A stretch of DNA of 20,949 bases from JBDTSW01 sp039930945 (GTDB taxonomy: Bacteria > Actinomycetota > Thermoleophilia > Solirubrobacterales > 70-9). The notes beneath the pieces are model-generated. The model had not been told where the DNA came from and searched no databases. It was given only the letters and a program-made list of their open reading frames with translations. The position numbers and the translations under genes are program-made. Within the stretch, counting starts at the first letter, position 1, and each line of letters opens with the position of its first letter. Shown here piece by piece: positions 6,480 to 13,443 of this stretch. The stretch covers positions 1 through 20,949 of the forward strand of contig JBDTSW010000028.1 in assembly GCA_039930945.1 (NCBI GenBank), read 5' to 3'.

Positions 6480-8264
6480 TCAAGTCGCGACCCGAGCCAC
6501 CTCGGAGATCGAGGTGACGCCCTGGCGCACCTTCAGCACCCCGGACTCGCGCAGGGTCATCATCCCCTGCTCCCGCGCGACTCGGGCGATCTCGTTTTCG
6601 GGCGCGTGCCCCACCGTCAGATCCTTGATTTCCTCGCTCATCTTCATCACCGAGAACAGGCCGATGCGGCCGCGGTAGCCACTCTGGTTGCAGCGCGCGC
6701 AGCCGACGGCCTCATAGCTGTCGAGGTCGCCGCCGATGCGAAAGCCCGCCTCGTCGAGCGCCGCCTGCGGGATGACGACGCGGCGCTTGCACTGCGGGCA
6801 GAGCGTGCGGGCGAGGCGCTGGGCGACGATGCAGTCCAGCGCGGAGGCGGTGAGGAAGCTCTCGATCCCCATCTTTGCCATGCGCACGATCGTGCCCGGG
6901 GCGTCGTTGGTGTGCAGGGTCGTCAGCACCATGTGCCCGGTGAGCGCCGACTCGATCGCGATTCGCGCCGTCTCGGCGTCGCGGATCTCGCCGACCATGA
7001 TCACGTCGGGGTCGGCACGCAGCATCGAACGCAGGCCGGTGGCGAAGTCGAGCCCGGCCTTGCGGTTGACGTTGATCTGGCTGATGCCGTCGATCTGGTA
7101 CTCGATCGGGTCCTCGATCGTGATGATGTTGTGCTCGACCGCGTTGAGGTCGTTGAGCGCCGCGTACAGGGTGGTCGACTTGCCGGAGCCGGTCGGGCCG
7201 GTGACCATGACGGCGCCGTAGGCCTGCCGGAAGGCGGCCTCGAAGCGCAGCCGGCCCTCGCCGTCCATCCCGAGCTCGTCCAGGGAACGCATCGCCTGCT
7301 CCTTGTCGAGGATGCGAATCGTCACTCCCTCGCCGCGCTGGGTCGGCAGGGTGACCACGCGCAGATCGACCCGGCGCCCCTCGACGCTGACGCTGACGCG
7401 CCCATCCTGGGGGACCCGCTTCTCGGCGATGTCGAGGTCGCTCATGATCTTCACGCGGGAGATCACTCCGGAGACCATCCGCCTCGGCACCCGCGCGGCC
7501 TCGTAGAGGACGCCGTCAACGCGGAAGCGGACGCGCATGTCGGTCTCGGAGGGCTCGAAGTGGATGTCGGAGGCGCCCTCGGTGGCAGCCTGGCCCAGGA
7601 TCGAGTAGACGAGCTTGATCACCGGGGCGTCGTCGGCGGACTCGTGAAGCTCGGAGGCGTCGGGGAGCGTCTCCTCGCCCTCCTCGTCCTCGACCGCCTC
7701 GGTGACCGCGGTGTCGAGGGTGTTGAGGCGGCCGATCAGGGCCTCGATGTCCTCCGGCGCGGCTACCGCCAGCCTGCAGCCGAGGCCGGTGATCATCTGG
7801 ATGTCGTCGACGGCGAGGACGTTGGCCGGGTCGGCGATCGCGATCACCAGCGTGCGCTCGTCGATATAGCCGACGGGGACCGCCTTGTAGCGCCGGGCCG
7901 CCTCGACCGAGATCAGGTTGGCCGCGCCCATGTCGACGTGAAAGACGCTGAGGTCGACGTGGTCGAGGCCGTAACGCTCGGCGATCGCGCGTGAGAGCTG
8001 GTCGGTGTTGATTACCCCGTGCTCGAGCAGGAGCGACTCGGGCGAGCGGCCAGCGACCCGCGACTCGCCGACGATCTCGTCGACCCGCTCGCGCGGCGCG
8101 TAGTCCAGCTCGACGATCAGGTCGGTGATGAACGCCGTCGGCCGGCCACGCTCGATCGGCGGGTCGAGGCCCGGCCGGGAAGGCTCTGGGGGCTCGGGCA
8201 CGACGACGCTCGCCGCGCCGGGCGCGGCGGGGACGGGCTGCAGGTATGGGGGGGCGTCTTCCAT
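6480..8264 (-). CDS. pilB: Type IV pilus extension ATPase PilB (GspE/PulE family)
   Basis: 594 aa. After a Pro-rich N-terminus (about 1-40) comes a GspE-N/MshEN-like region (about 43-180). It contains GRSPESLLLEHGVINTDQL, a degenerate form of the RLGxxL repeat that binds c-di-GMP in MshE-type ATPases. An acidic linker (about 188-212) leads to the ATPase. Visible motifs are SDIHFEP, Walker A GPTGSGKST at about 356-364, IEDPIEYQIDGISQI, Walker B VIMVGEIRDAETA and TGHMVLTTLHTND. A tetracysteine zinc site (CPQC at 489-492, CARC at 522-525) is characteristic of PilB/GspE. It drives pilin polymerisation with PilC. The start is 4 nt after the aroE stop, so it is probably co-transcribed with aroE. 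Confidence 0.95.
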   Translation of the reverse strand: MEDAPPYLQPVPAAPGAASVVVPEPPEPSRPGLDPPIERGRPTAFITDLIVELDYAPRERVDEIVGESRVAGRSPESLLLEHGVINTDQLSRAIAERYGLDHVDLSVFHVDMGAANLISVEAARRYKAVPVGYIDERTLVIAIADPANVLAVDDIQMITGLGCRLAVAAPEDIEALIGRLNTLDTAVTEAVEDEEGEETLPDASELHESADDAPVIKLVYSILGQAATEGASDIHFEPSETDMRVRFRVDGVLYEAARVPRRMVSGVISRVKIMSDLDIAEKRVPQDGRVSVSVEGRRVDLRVVTLPTQRGEGVTIRILDKEQAMRSLDELGMDGEGRLRFEAAFRQAYGAVMVTGPTGSGKSTTLYAALNDLNAVEHNIITIEDPIEYQIDGISQINVNRKAGLDFATGLRSMLRADPDVIMVGEIRDAETARIAIESALTGHMVLTTLHTNDAPGTIVRMAKMGIESFLTASALDCIVAQRLARTLCPQCKRRVVIPQAALDEAGFRIGGDLDSYEAVGCARCNQSGYRGRIGLFSVMKMSEEIKDLTVGHAPENEIARVAREQGMMTLRESGVLKVRQGVTSISEVARVAT

Positions 8265-8268
8265 CTGA

Positions 8269-9093
8269 CTAGCTCTCGCGCGCCGCCGACCTCATCACCT
8301 CGACCGAAGGGGTTCGGCCGGTCCAGATCCGAAGCGAGGCGGCACCCTGGTGGACCAGGACCTCGAGCCCGTCGACGACGCTCGCTCCCCCCGCCGCCGC
8401 CGCGGCGAGAAGCTGCGTCGGGGCGGCTCCATAGACCAGATCCATCACAAGATGTCCTTCGTGGAAGCCATCGTCATCGAGCCGCAGCGCCTTTAGGTCC
8501 GTGCCTGGATGGGAGGCGTCATTCAGACCGACGCTGGTCGCGTTGAGGACGAGGTCGAAGCGTTCCAGGGGAAGGGTTCCCGTGCCGGGATCGGGCTCGA
8601 CCACCGAGCCCCCCAGTTCGTCGGCGAGCCGCGCCGCCCGTTCGCTTGTGCGGTTCCACACGCATACCTTCGCCCCTGCCCCCGCGAGCGCCCAGATCGC
8701 AGCCCGGGCGGACCCCCCCGCCCCCAAGACCAGCGCCCGCCTTCCCTCCGGCGAGACCGGGAGAGCGCCGAGGATCCCGCTGGCGTCGGTGTTGAAGGCG
8801 GCGATTCGCCCGTCGGCGAAGCTCAGCGTGTTGGCGGCGCCGATCCCGTTTGCGGCCGGCGAGGCCGAGTCGGCGACGGCCAGCGCCGCGAGCTTGTGCG
8901 GCACGGTGACGTTTGCGCCGGCAAACCCCTCACCCTCCATCCCGCGAACAAGCTCCTCGAAGTCGTCGGGCGCGACCTCGATCGCCTCGTAGCTCCACTC
9001 GCCGCCGAGCCCGAGGTCACGCAGAGCGGCCGTCTGCATTGCGGGCGAGCGCGAGTGCGTAACGGGCTGGCCGAGGACGGCAAGGCGGGGCAT
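8269..9093 (-). CDS. aroE: Shikimate dehydrogenase AroE
   Basis: 274 aa, standard length. It catalyses NADPH-dependent reduction of 3-dehydroshikimate to shikimate in aromatic amino acid synthesis. Shikimate-site motifs are SRSP at 14-17, NVTVPHK with catalytic Lys67, and NTDASG with catalytic Asp103. The Rossmann motif GAGGSARAA starts at about 124, NRTSERA at about 147 supplies the NADP phosphate contact, and NATSVGL and GLEVLVHQGA near the C-terminus complete the family pattern. It starts at ATG 9093 after a 113-nt gap from mltG, so it probably begins a transcription unit. It ends only 4 nt before pilB, which makes it the head of the aroE-pilB-pilT-pilC operon. A TACCAT box 6 nt before the start hints at a leaderless mRNA. 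Confidence 0.95.
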   Translation of the reverse strand: MPRLAVLGQPVTHSRSPAMQTAALRDLGLGGEWSYEAIEVAPDDFEELVRGMEGEGFAGANVTVPHKLAALAVADSASPAANGIGAANTLSFADGRIAAFNTDASGILGALPVSPEGRRALVLGAGGSARAAIWALAGAGAKVCVWNRTSERAARLADELGGSVVEPDPGTGTLPLERFDLVLNATSVGLNDASHPGTDLKALRLDDDGFHEGHLVMDLVYGAAPTQLLAAAAAGGASVVDGLEVLVHQGAASLRIWTGRTPSVEVMRSAARES

Positions 9094-9168
9094 GGGCCGA
9101 TGGTATGGACTAGCGACGAAGTCGCGGTAACGGCGGCTGGGCCTGCCGGGTCAGGCTGGAGCCCTCGC

Positions 9169-9204
9169 CCGCCGCCCCCGGACGCGAAGCGGAGGAGGCG
9201 GCGG
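9169..9204 (-). terminator. GC-rich stem-loop after mltG (possible terminator)
   Basis: Arms GGCGGCGG and CCGCCGCC (9197-9204 with 9169-9176) start 2 nt past the mltG stop. No T-run follows, so it may be a 3'-end stabiliser or Rho-assisted stop rather than an intrinsic terminator. The rest of the 113-nt gap holds a small GCGAC-TTC-GTCGC hairpin near 9110-9125 and the presumed aroE start region. Confidence 0.3.
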
Positions 9205-9206
9205 AG

Positions 9207-10292
9207 TCATTCCGAGCAGTCCGTCGGGGACGATCCCTTCGCCTCGAGCGCGTCCTGGTATTTCGCGGTGTTTCGGGCGGCCTTCTGCTCGGAGTCGGTG
9301 AAGACGTGCTCGCCGCAGGTGCCGGGCTTGACCACGTAGAAGAGGTAGCTGACGTCCGCCGGGTTGGCCGCGGCCTCGATCGAGGCGAGCCCGGGGCTGC
9401 CGATCGGCCCCGGCGGCAGGCCGGTGTTGGTGCGCGTATTGTAGGGCGACTCGACCGCCAGCTCGGACTCGAGCAGGGGCTTGTCGAAGTTCTGCACCGC
9501 GAAGCGGATCGTGGCGTCGATTCCCAGCGGCATCCCCGCCTTGAGGCGGTTGTAGATGACCGCGGCGACGTCGTCTCGCTCCTCGGGGACCTGCACCTCG
9601 CGTTCGATCATCGAGGCGATCGTCAGCAGGTCATAGACGGTCAGGTTCTTCGATTTCGCGTACTTCAGGTCGACCCCGGCGATGTTCTGCTCGAAGGCGT
9701 CGAGCTGCGCCTTGACGAGGTCGCCGACCTTGGCGTGCTTGAAGATCTCGTAGGTCGCCGGGAACAGGAACCCCTCCAGGCTCGGCGGGTCCTCGGCGCC
9801 GTACTTGCCCGGATCGAAGCCCTTGAAGGACTTGGTCTCCTGCTCGTAGTTCCCGCGCAGGCCGGCGTCCTCGGCGACCGTGGCGACCTGGTTTCGGGCG
9901 TAGCCCTCGGGGATCGTCACCGAGACCGTCTTCAGCTCCTTCTGCGGCTTGGCCGGGGCGGGGTCGTCTCCGCCCAGGCGCTTCGCCGCGACCACCACCA
10001 CGAAGGCGACGAAGGCGAGCGCCGCCAGCGCGAGCAGCGCCCCGAGGCGGCGGCGGTTGACCGCCGCGCGCGGGGGGCCGGGCGGCGGCGGCTGGGCGGC
10101 CCTGGCCTCGGTGCGCTGCGGCGGCGGGGCCGCGGGCGGAGGGTCCTCGGCCATCTCCTCGCGAACGCGCTCGCCGATCGAGCCCTGGCGCTCGCGACGG
10201 CGGGCTTCGCGCTCGGCGCGGCGTCGCTCGCGCTCGGCCGCGGCGTCGTCGGACTCCGAGAGCGGGTCCTGCCAGTCGGGCCCGTCGCTCAC
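9207..10292 (-). CDS. mltG: Endolytic peptidoglycan transglycosylase MltG (YceG family)
   Basis: 361 aa, GTG start at 10292 inside a GTGA overlap with the ruvX stop. The cytoplasmic N-terminus is long: an Arg/Glu-rich, probably helical stretch (about 20-48) and a Pro-rich stretch (50-75). One membrane helix (about 82-103) follows, then an extracytoplasmic LysM-like part (VSVTIPEGYARNQVATVAEDAGL) and the YceG catalytic domain. That domain holds LEGFLFPATYEI, LTIASMIEREV with the catalytic Glu near 230, AAVIYNRLKAGMPLGIDATIRFA, and SPYNTRTNTGLPPGPIGSPGLASIEAAANP. MltG cuts nascent glycan strands and sets their length. The alaS-ruvX-mltG order is common in actinobacteria and firmicutes. Confidence 0.93.
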   Translation of the reverse strand: MSDGPDWQDPLSESDDAAAERERRRAEREARRRERQGSIGERVREEMAEDPPPAAPPPQRTEARAAQPPPPGPPRAAVNRRRLGALLALAALAFVAFVVVVAAKRLGGDDPAPAKPQKELKTVSVTIPEGYARNQVATVAEDAGLRGNYEQETKSFKGFDPGKYGAEDPPSLEGFLFPATYEIFKHAKVGDLVKAQLDAFEQNIAGVDLKYAKSKNLTVYDLLTIASMIEREVQVPEERDDVAAVIYNRLKAGMPLGIDATIRFAVQNFDKPLLESELAVESPYNTRTNTGLPPGPIGSPGLASIEAAANPADVSYLFYVVKPGTCGEHVFTDSEQKAARNTAKYQDALEAKGSSPTDCSE

Positions 10293-10696
10293 GGGCCCGC
10301 GGCCTCCGGTCGCCCCCGGGCGCGCCAGGCAAGGTAGCCCTCGAGCAGGTGTGCGGCGGCGAGCGCGTCGGGCGCGGCCGCGGCGCCGGTTCGGCTCGAG
10401 CCCTCGGCGAGGCGGGTGGTCAGGCGTTCGTCGTAGGTGTCCACGGCGACGTTCAGCACCTCGGCGAGGCGGTCGCGAAACTCCCTCGCCACCTTGGCCT
10501 GCGGGCCCTCGCTGCCGTCGAGCGAGACCGGCAGGCCGACGACGACCAGCTCGGCCGCGTTTTCGGCCGCGACCCGCGCGACGCCCTCGGGATCCGGCGG
10601 CTCGACCACATCGAGCGGCCGCACGATCGTCTCGGTCGGGTCGCAGATGGCGCAGCCCGCGCGCGCGGTCCCATGGTCGACGGCAAGCACCCTCAC
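10289..10696 (-). CDS. ruvX: RuvX / YqgF pre-16S rRNA nuclease (Holliday-junction-resolvase-like fold)
   Basis: 135 aa, GTG start. The RNase H-like fold motifs are present: VDHGTARAG with Asp7, VVGLPVSLDGSEGPQA (about 52-67), TYDERLTT (Asp89-Glu90) and APDALAAAHLLEGYL (Asp110). The family matures the 5' end of 16S rRNA and was earlier named a Holliday junction resolvase. The gene follows alaS by 11 nt and overlaps mltG by 4 nt, the usual order. A TAGCCT hexamer that overlaps the alaS stop lies 8 nt before the start and could act as an internal promoter. Confidence 0.93.
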   Translation of the reverse strand: MRVLAVDHGTARAGCAICDPTETIVRPLDVVEPPDPEGVARVAAENAAELVVVGLPVSLDGSEGPQAKVAREFRDRLAEVLNVAVDTYDERLTTRLAEGSSRTGAAAAPDALAAAHLLEGYLAWRARGRPEAAGP

Positions 10697-10707
10697 GGCG
10701 GGGGAGG

Positions 10708-13326
10708 CTACGAGGTCAGGCTGCGGCGGATCGCCTCGCGGGCCGCCGCCAGGGCTTGGTCGAGCTTGGCCGGGTCCCTGCCGCCCGCCTGGGCGACATC
10801 GTCGCGGCCACCGCCGCCACCGCCGACCAGGGTCGCCGCCTCGCGGATCACCTCCCCGGCCTTGACCCCGCGCTCGACCACCGCGGGCGCGAAGCTCGCG
10901 ACCAGCACGACCTTTTCACCGTCGGCCCCGCCGAGGACGACCGCGCCGTCGCTGAGCTTGGCCTTGACCCGGTCGGCGAGGTCGAGCAGCGCCTTGCCGG
11001 GGGTTCCATCGCTGCGGGCGACCACGAGCTGGACCCCGCCGGCCTCCTCCGCCGCGGCGACCAGCGACTCCGCCGCCTCGCCGGCCTCTTGGCGGCCCGC
11101 CCTGGCCGCCCCGCGCTCGAGCTCCGCCAGCCGCTCGGACGCCCGCCTGGCGCCCGCGAGCGGGTCGCGAGGAGAGCCCAGCAGCCGCCCCGTCTCGTCG
11201 AGGGCGTCGCGGCGCCGGCGAAACCAGTCGATCGCGACCGGGCCGGTGATCGCCTCGATCCGGCGGACGTTGGCGGCGCTCGAGCCCTCGCTGACGATCG
11301 CGAAGATCCCGACCTCGGCGGTGTTGGCCACATGGGTGCCGCCGCACAGCTCCCTGGAGACCTCGTCGACCTCGATCACCCGGACCCAGTCCCCGTACTT
11401 CTCGCCGAACAGCGCCATCGCTCCGATCGCCTCCGCCTCGGCGCGGTCCATCTGCAGCGCGCGGACGGGGCGGCTGGCCTTGATCCACTCGTTGACGCGG
11501 TTCTCGATCTCGCGAAGCTCCGAGGCCGGCACCGCCGCGCCGTGGGTGAAGTCGAAGCGCAGCTTGTCGGGACGCACCGCCGAGCCCGCCTGACGGGCGT
11601 GGGCGCCGAGCCGCTCGCGCAGCGCGGCGTGCAGCAGGTGGGTCGCAGTGTGGTTTCGCATCGTCGCGTGGCGGGCCTGATGGTCGACCCGGGCCTCGAC
11701 CGCGGCTCCGGGCTCGATCCCGTTGCCGCTGACGCGTAGAGCCTGGTCATCGCCGACCCTGTAGACGTCGTCGACCGTCGCCTCTCCCCCTTCCCAGCTG
11801 ACCGTCCCCGAGTCGGCGACCTGGCCGCCACCCTCGGCGTAGAAGGGGCTCTCCTCGAGCTTCAGCAGGACGGCGTCGGCGTCGTCCAGCGGGCGGGCGG
11901 CGAGCACGCTCGTCTGCGCCCGCAGGCTCTCGTAGCCGACGAAGCTGGTCGGCGGCGCCTCCCGGGCGAATGCCACCACGGCCTCGTGGCCGGCGGACGC
12001 GGGCGCCTCCGCACCCGACCGCGCCCGCTCGCGCTGCGCCTCCATCAACTGCTCGAAGCCGGCGTCGTCGACCTCCAGCCCCTCGGCCGCCAGCAGCTCC
12101 CGGGTCAGGTCGTAGGGAAACCCGTAGGTGTCGTGCAGGCGGAAGGCGTCGGCGGCATCGACCCGCGAGGCCCCCGCCCCCTTCGCGTCGGCGACGAGCT
12201 GGGCGAGCAGCTCCGAGCCGCGGTCGAGCGTGCGGCCGAAGCTCTGTTCCTCGTCGCCGACCCAGCGGATGACGGTCTCGCGGTGCTCCTGCAGGTGCGG
12301 GTAGGCCTCGCCCAGTAGGTCGATCGCGCGCTCGGCGAAGAGCTCGAGGTAGGGAGCCTCGAGGCCGAGCACGCGGCCCTGCTGGATCGCCCGGCGCATG
12401 ATCCGCCGCAGCACGTAGCCGCGATCCTCGTTCGAGGGAACGACGCCGTCGGCGATCAGGTTGACCATCCCGCGCGAGTGGTCGGCGAGGATCCTCATCG
12501 CCCTCCTCGCCTCGGAGCTGGAGTCATACGAGCGCCCCGAGAGCTCCTCGGCGAGCCCGACCAGGGGTCGCAGCAGGTCGGTGTCGAAGACCGAGCTGAC
12601 CCCCTGCTGGATCGCGGCCTGGCGCTCGACCCCGAGGCCGGTGTCGACCCCGCGCTGCGGGAGATCGGTGAGCGAGCCGTCGGAGTGCAGCTCGTAGGTC
12701 ATGAAGACGAGATTCCAGTACTCGAGGAAGCGGTCGGTCTCGTCGCCGGGCAGGTCGTCGGATCCGCCGTGGTCGAGCCCGCGGTCCAGGTACATCTCCG
12801 TGCAGGGGCCGCAGGGGCCCGTCGGGCCTGCCTGCCAGAAGTTCTCCGAGCGGCCCAGCCGCACGATCCGCTCCTCCGGCACGCCCTGTGCCTGCCACAG
12901 CTCGATCGCCGCGGTGTCGGGCCCCAGCCCGAGCTCGGCATCGCCGGCGAACACGGTTACCCAGATCTCGTCGGGGTTCAGCCCTAGGCCCTGCAGCGAC
13001 AGCTCCCAGCCGTGGGCGATCGCGCCCTGCTTGAAGTAGTCGCCGAAGCTGAAGTTGCCGAGCATCTCGAAGAAGGTGAGGTGGCGCTCGGTCGAGCCGA
13101 CAATGTCGATGTCGGAGGTGCGAAAGCAGCGCTGGCAGCTCGTCAGGCGGCGGGCGGGTGGCTCTTCCTCACCCCGGAAGTAGGGCTTGAAGGGCTGCAT
13201 GCCCGCCGTGGTCAGCAGCACCGAGGTGTCCTCGGCCGCCGGCACCAGCGAGGCCGAGGGCAGGCGCCGGTGGCCCCGCTGCTCGAAGTAGGCGAGGAAC
13301 GTCTCGCGGATCTCGTTCGAGTTCAT
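10708..13326 (-). CDS. alaS: Alanyl-tRNA synthetase AlaRS
   Basis: 872 aa, normal length. The class II catalytic domain (about 1-240) starts with EIRETFLAYFEQRGHRRLPS and contains QPFKPYF and RLTSCQRCFRTSDIDIVG. The middle tRNA-recognition helical region follows. The editing domain has HTATHLLHAAL near residue 557 and CGGTHVANT near 660, which give the zinc-binding His/His and Cys/His of the Ser/Gly-clearing site. The C-Ala domain (about 755-872) ends in the Gly-rich GGGGGGRDDVAQAGG segment that binds the tRNA elbow. The gene probably heads the alaS-ruvX-mltG operon; it has no visible Shine-Dalgarno but a TAGACT box 10 nt upstream of the ATG. Confidence 0.97.
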   Translation of the reverse strand: MNSNEIRETFLAYFEQRGHRRLPSASLVPAAEDTSVLLTTAGMQPFKPYFRGEEEPPARRLTSCQRCFRTSDIDIVGSTERHLTFFEMLGNFSFGDYFKQGAIAHGWELSLQGLGLNPDEIWVTVFAGDAELGLGPDTAAIELWQAQGVPEERIVRLGRSENFWQAGPTGPCGPCTEMYLDRGLDHGGSDDLPGDETDRFLEYWNLVFMTYELHSDGSLTDLPQRGVDTGLGVERQAAIQQGVSSVFDTDLLRPLVGLAEELSGRSYDSSSEARRAMRILADHSRGMVNLIADGVVPSNEDRGYVLRRIMRRAIQQGRVLGLEAPYLELFAERAIDLLGEAYPHLQEHRETVIRWVGDEEQSFGRTLDRGSELLAQLVADAKGAGASRVDAADAFRLHDTYGFPYDLTRELLAAEGLEVDDAGFEQLMEAQRERARSGAEAPASAGHEAVVAFAREAPPTSFVGYESLRAQTSVLAARPLDDADAVLLKLEESPFYAEGGGQVADSGTVSWEGGEATVDDVYRVGDDQALRVSGNGIEPGAAVEARVDHQARHATMRNHTATHLLHAALRERLGAHARQAGSAVRPDKLRFDFTHGAAVPASELREIENRVNEWIKASRPVRALQMDRAEAEAIGAMALFGEKYGDWVRVIEVDEVSRELCGGTHVANTAEVGIFAIVSEGSSAANVRRIEAITGPVAIDWFRRRRDALDETGRLLGSPRDPLAGARRASERLAELERGAARAGRQEAGEAAESLVAAAEEAGGVQLVVARSDGTPGKALLDLADRVKAKLSDGAVVLGGADGEKVVLVASFAPAVVERGVKAGEVIREAATLVGGGGGGRDDVAQAGGRDPAKLDQALAAAREAIRRSLTS

Positions 13327-13336
13327 GGTCGCGGTG

Positions 13337-13342
13337 AGTCTA
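13337..13342 (-). promoter_or_regulatory. Possible -10 box of alaS
   Basis: TAGACT (TANNNT type) ends 10 nt before the alaS ATG and there is no Shine-Dalgarno, so the 5' leader would be only a few nt. The -35 region is not convincing. Confidence 0.35.
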
Positions 13343-13399
13343 GATGGGTGATTCCACGCCCCGAGGCAGCGCGGTCGGCGCCGAGCGGGGAACCTGAGC

Positions 13400-13422
13400 T
13401 TCGCTGCTCATATGGCAGCGAA
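13400..13422 (-). terminator. Perfect stem-loop between mnmA and alaS
   Basis: TTCGCTGC and GCAGCGAA form a perfect 8-bp stem around a 7-nt loop, 22 nt past the mnmA stop (13444). No T-run follows on the minus strand. It could terminate or protect the mnmA transcript; a protein-binding palindrome is an alternative. Confidence 0.35.
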
Positions 13423-13443
13423 ACCCGGCTTCGCGGCGCTGGC

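Noticed and set aside
6396..7994. Long plus-strand open frame of 532 codons opposite pilB
   Set aside because: It is the antisense shadow of pilB, made possible by GC-rich codon bias. The minus-strand reading has full PilB motifs; this one has low-complexity Arg/Ala/Val/Asp composition.
9949..11739. 596-codon plus-strand open frame across mltG, ruvX and alaS
   Set aside because: Antisense to three clear genes, with highly repetitive Arg/Ala/Gly/Pro composition and no motifs.
13327..13443. T-box or other tRNA-sensing leader before alaS
   Set aside because: The gap is only 117 nt, much of it belongs to the mnmA 3' hairpin, and no T-box core sequence is present.
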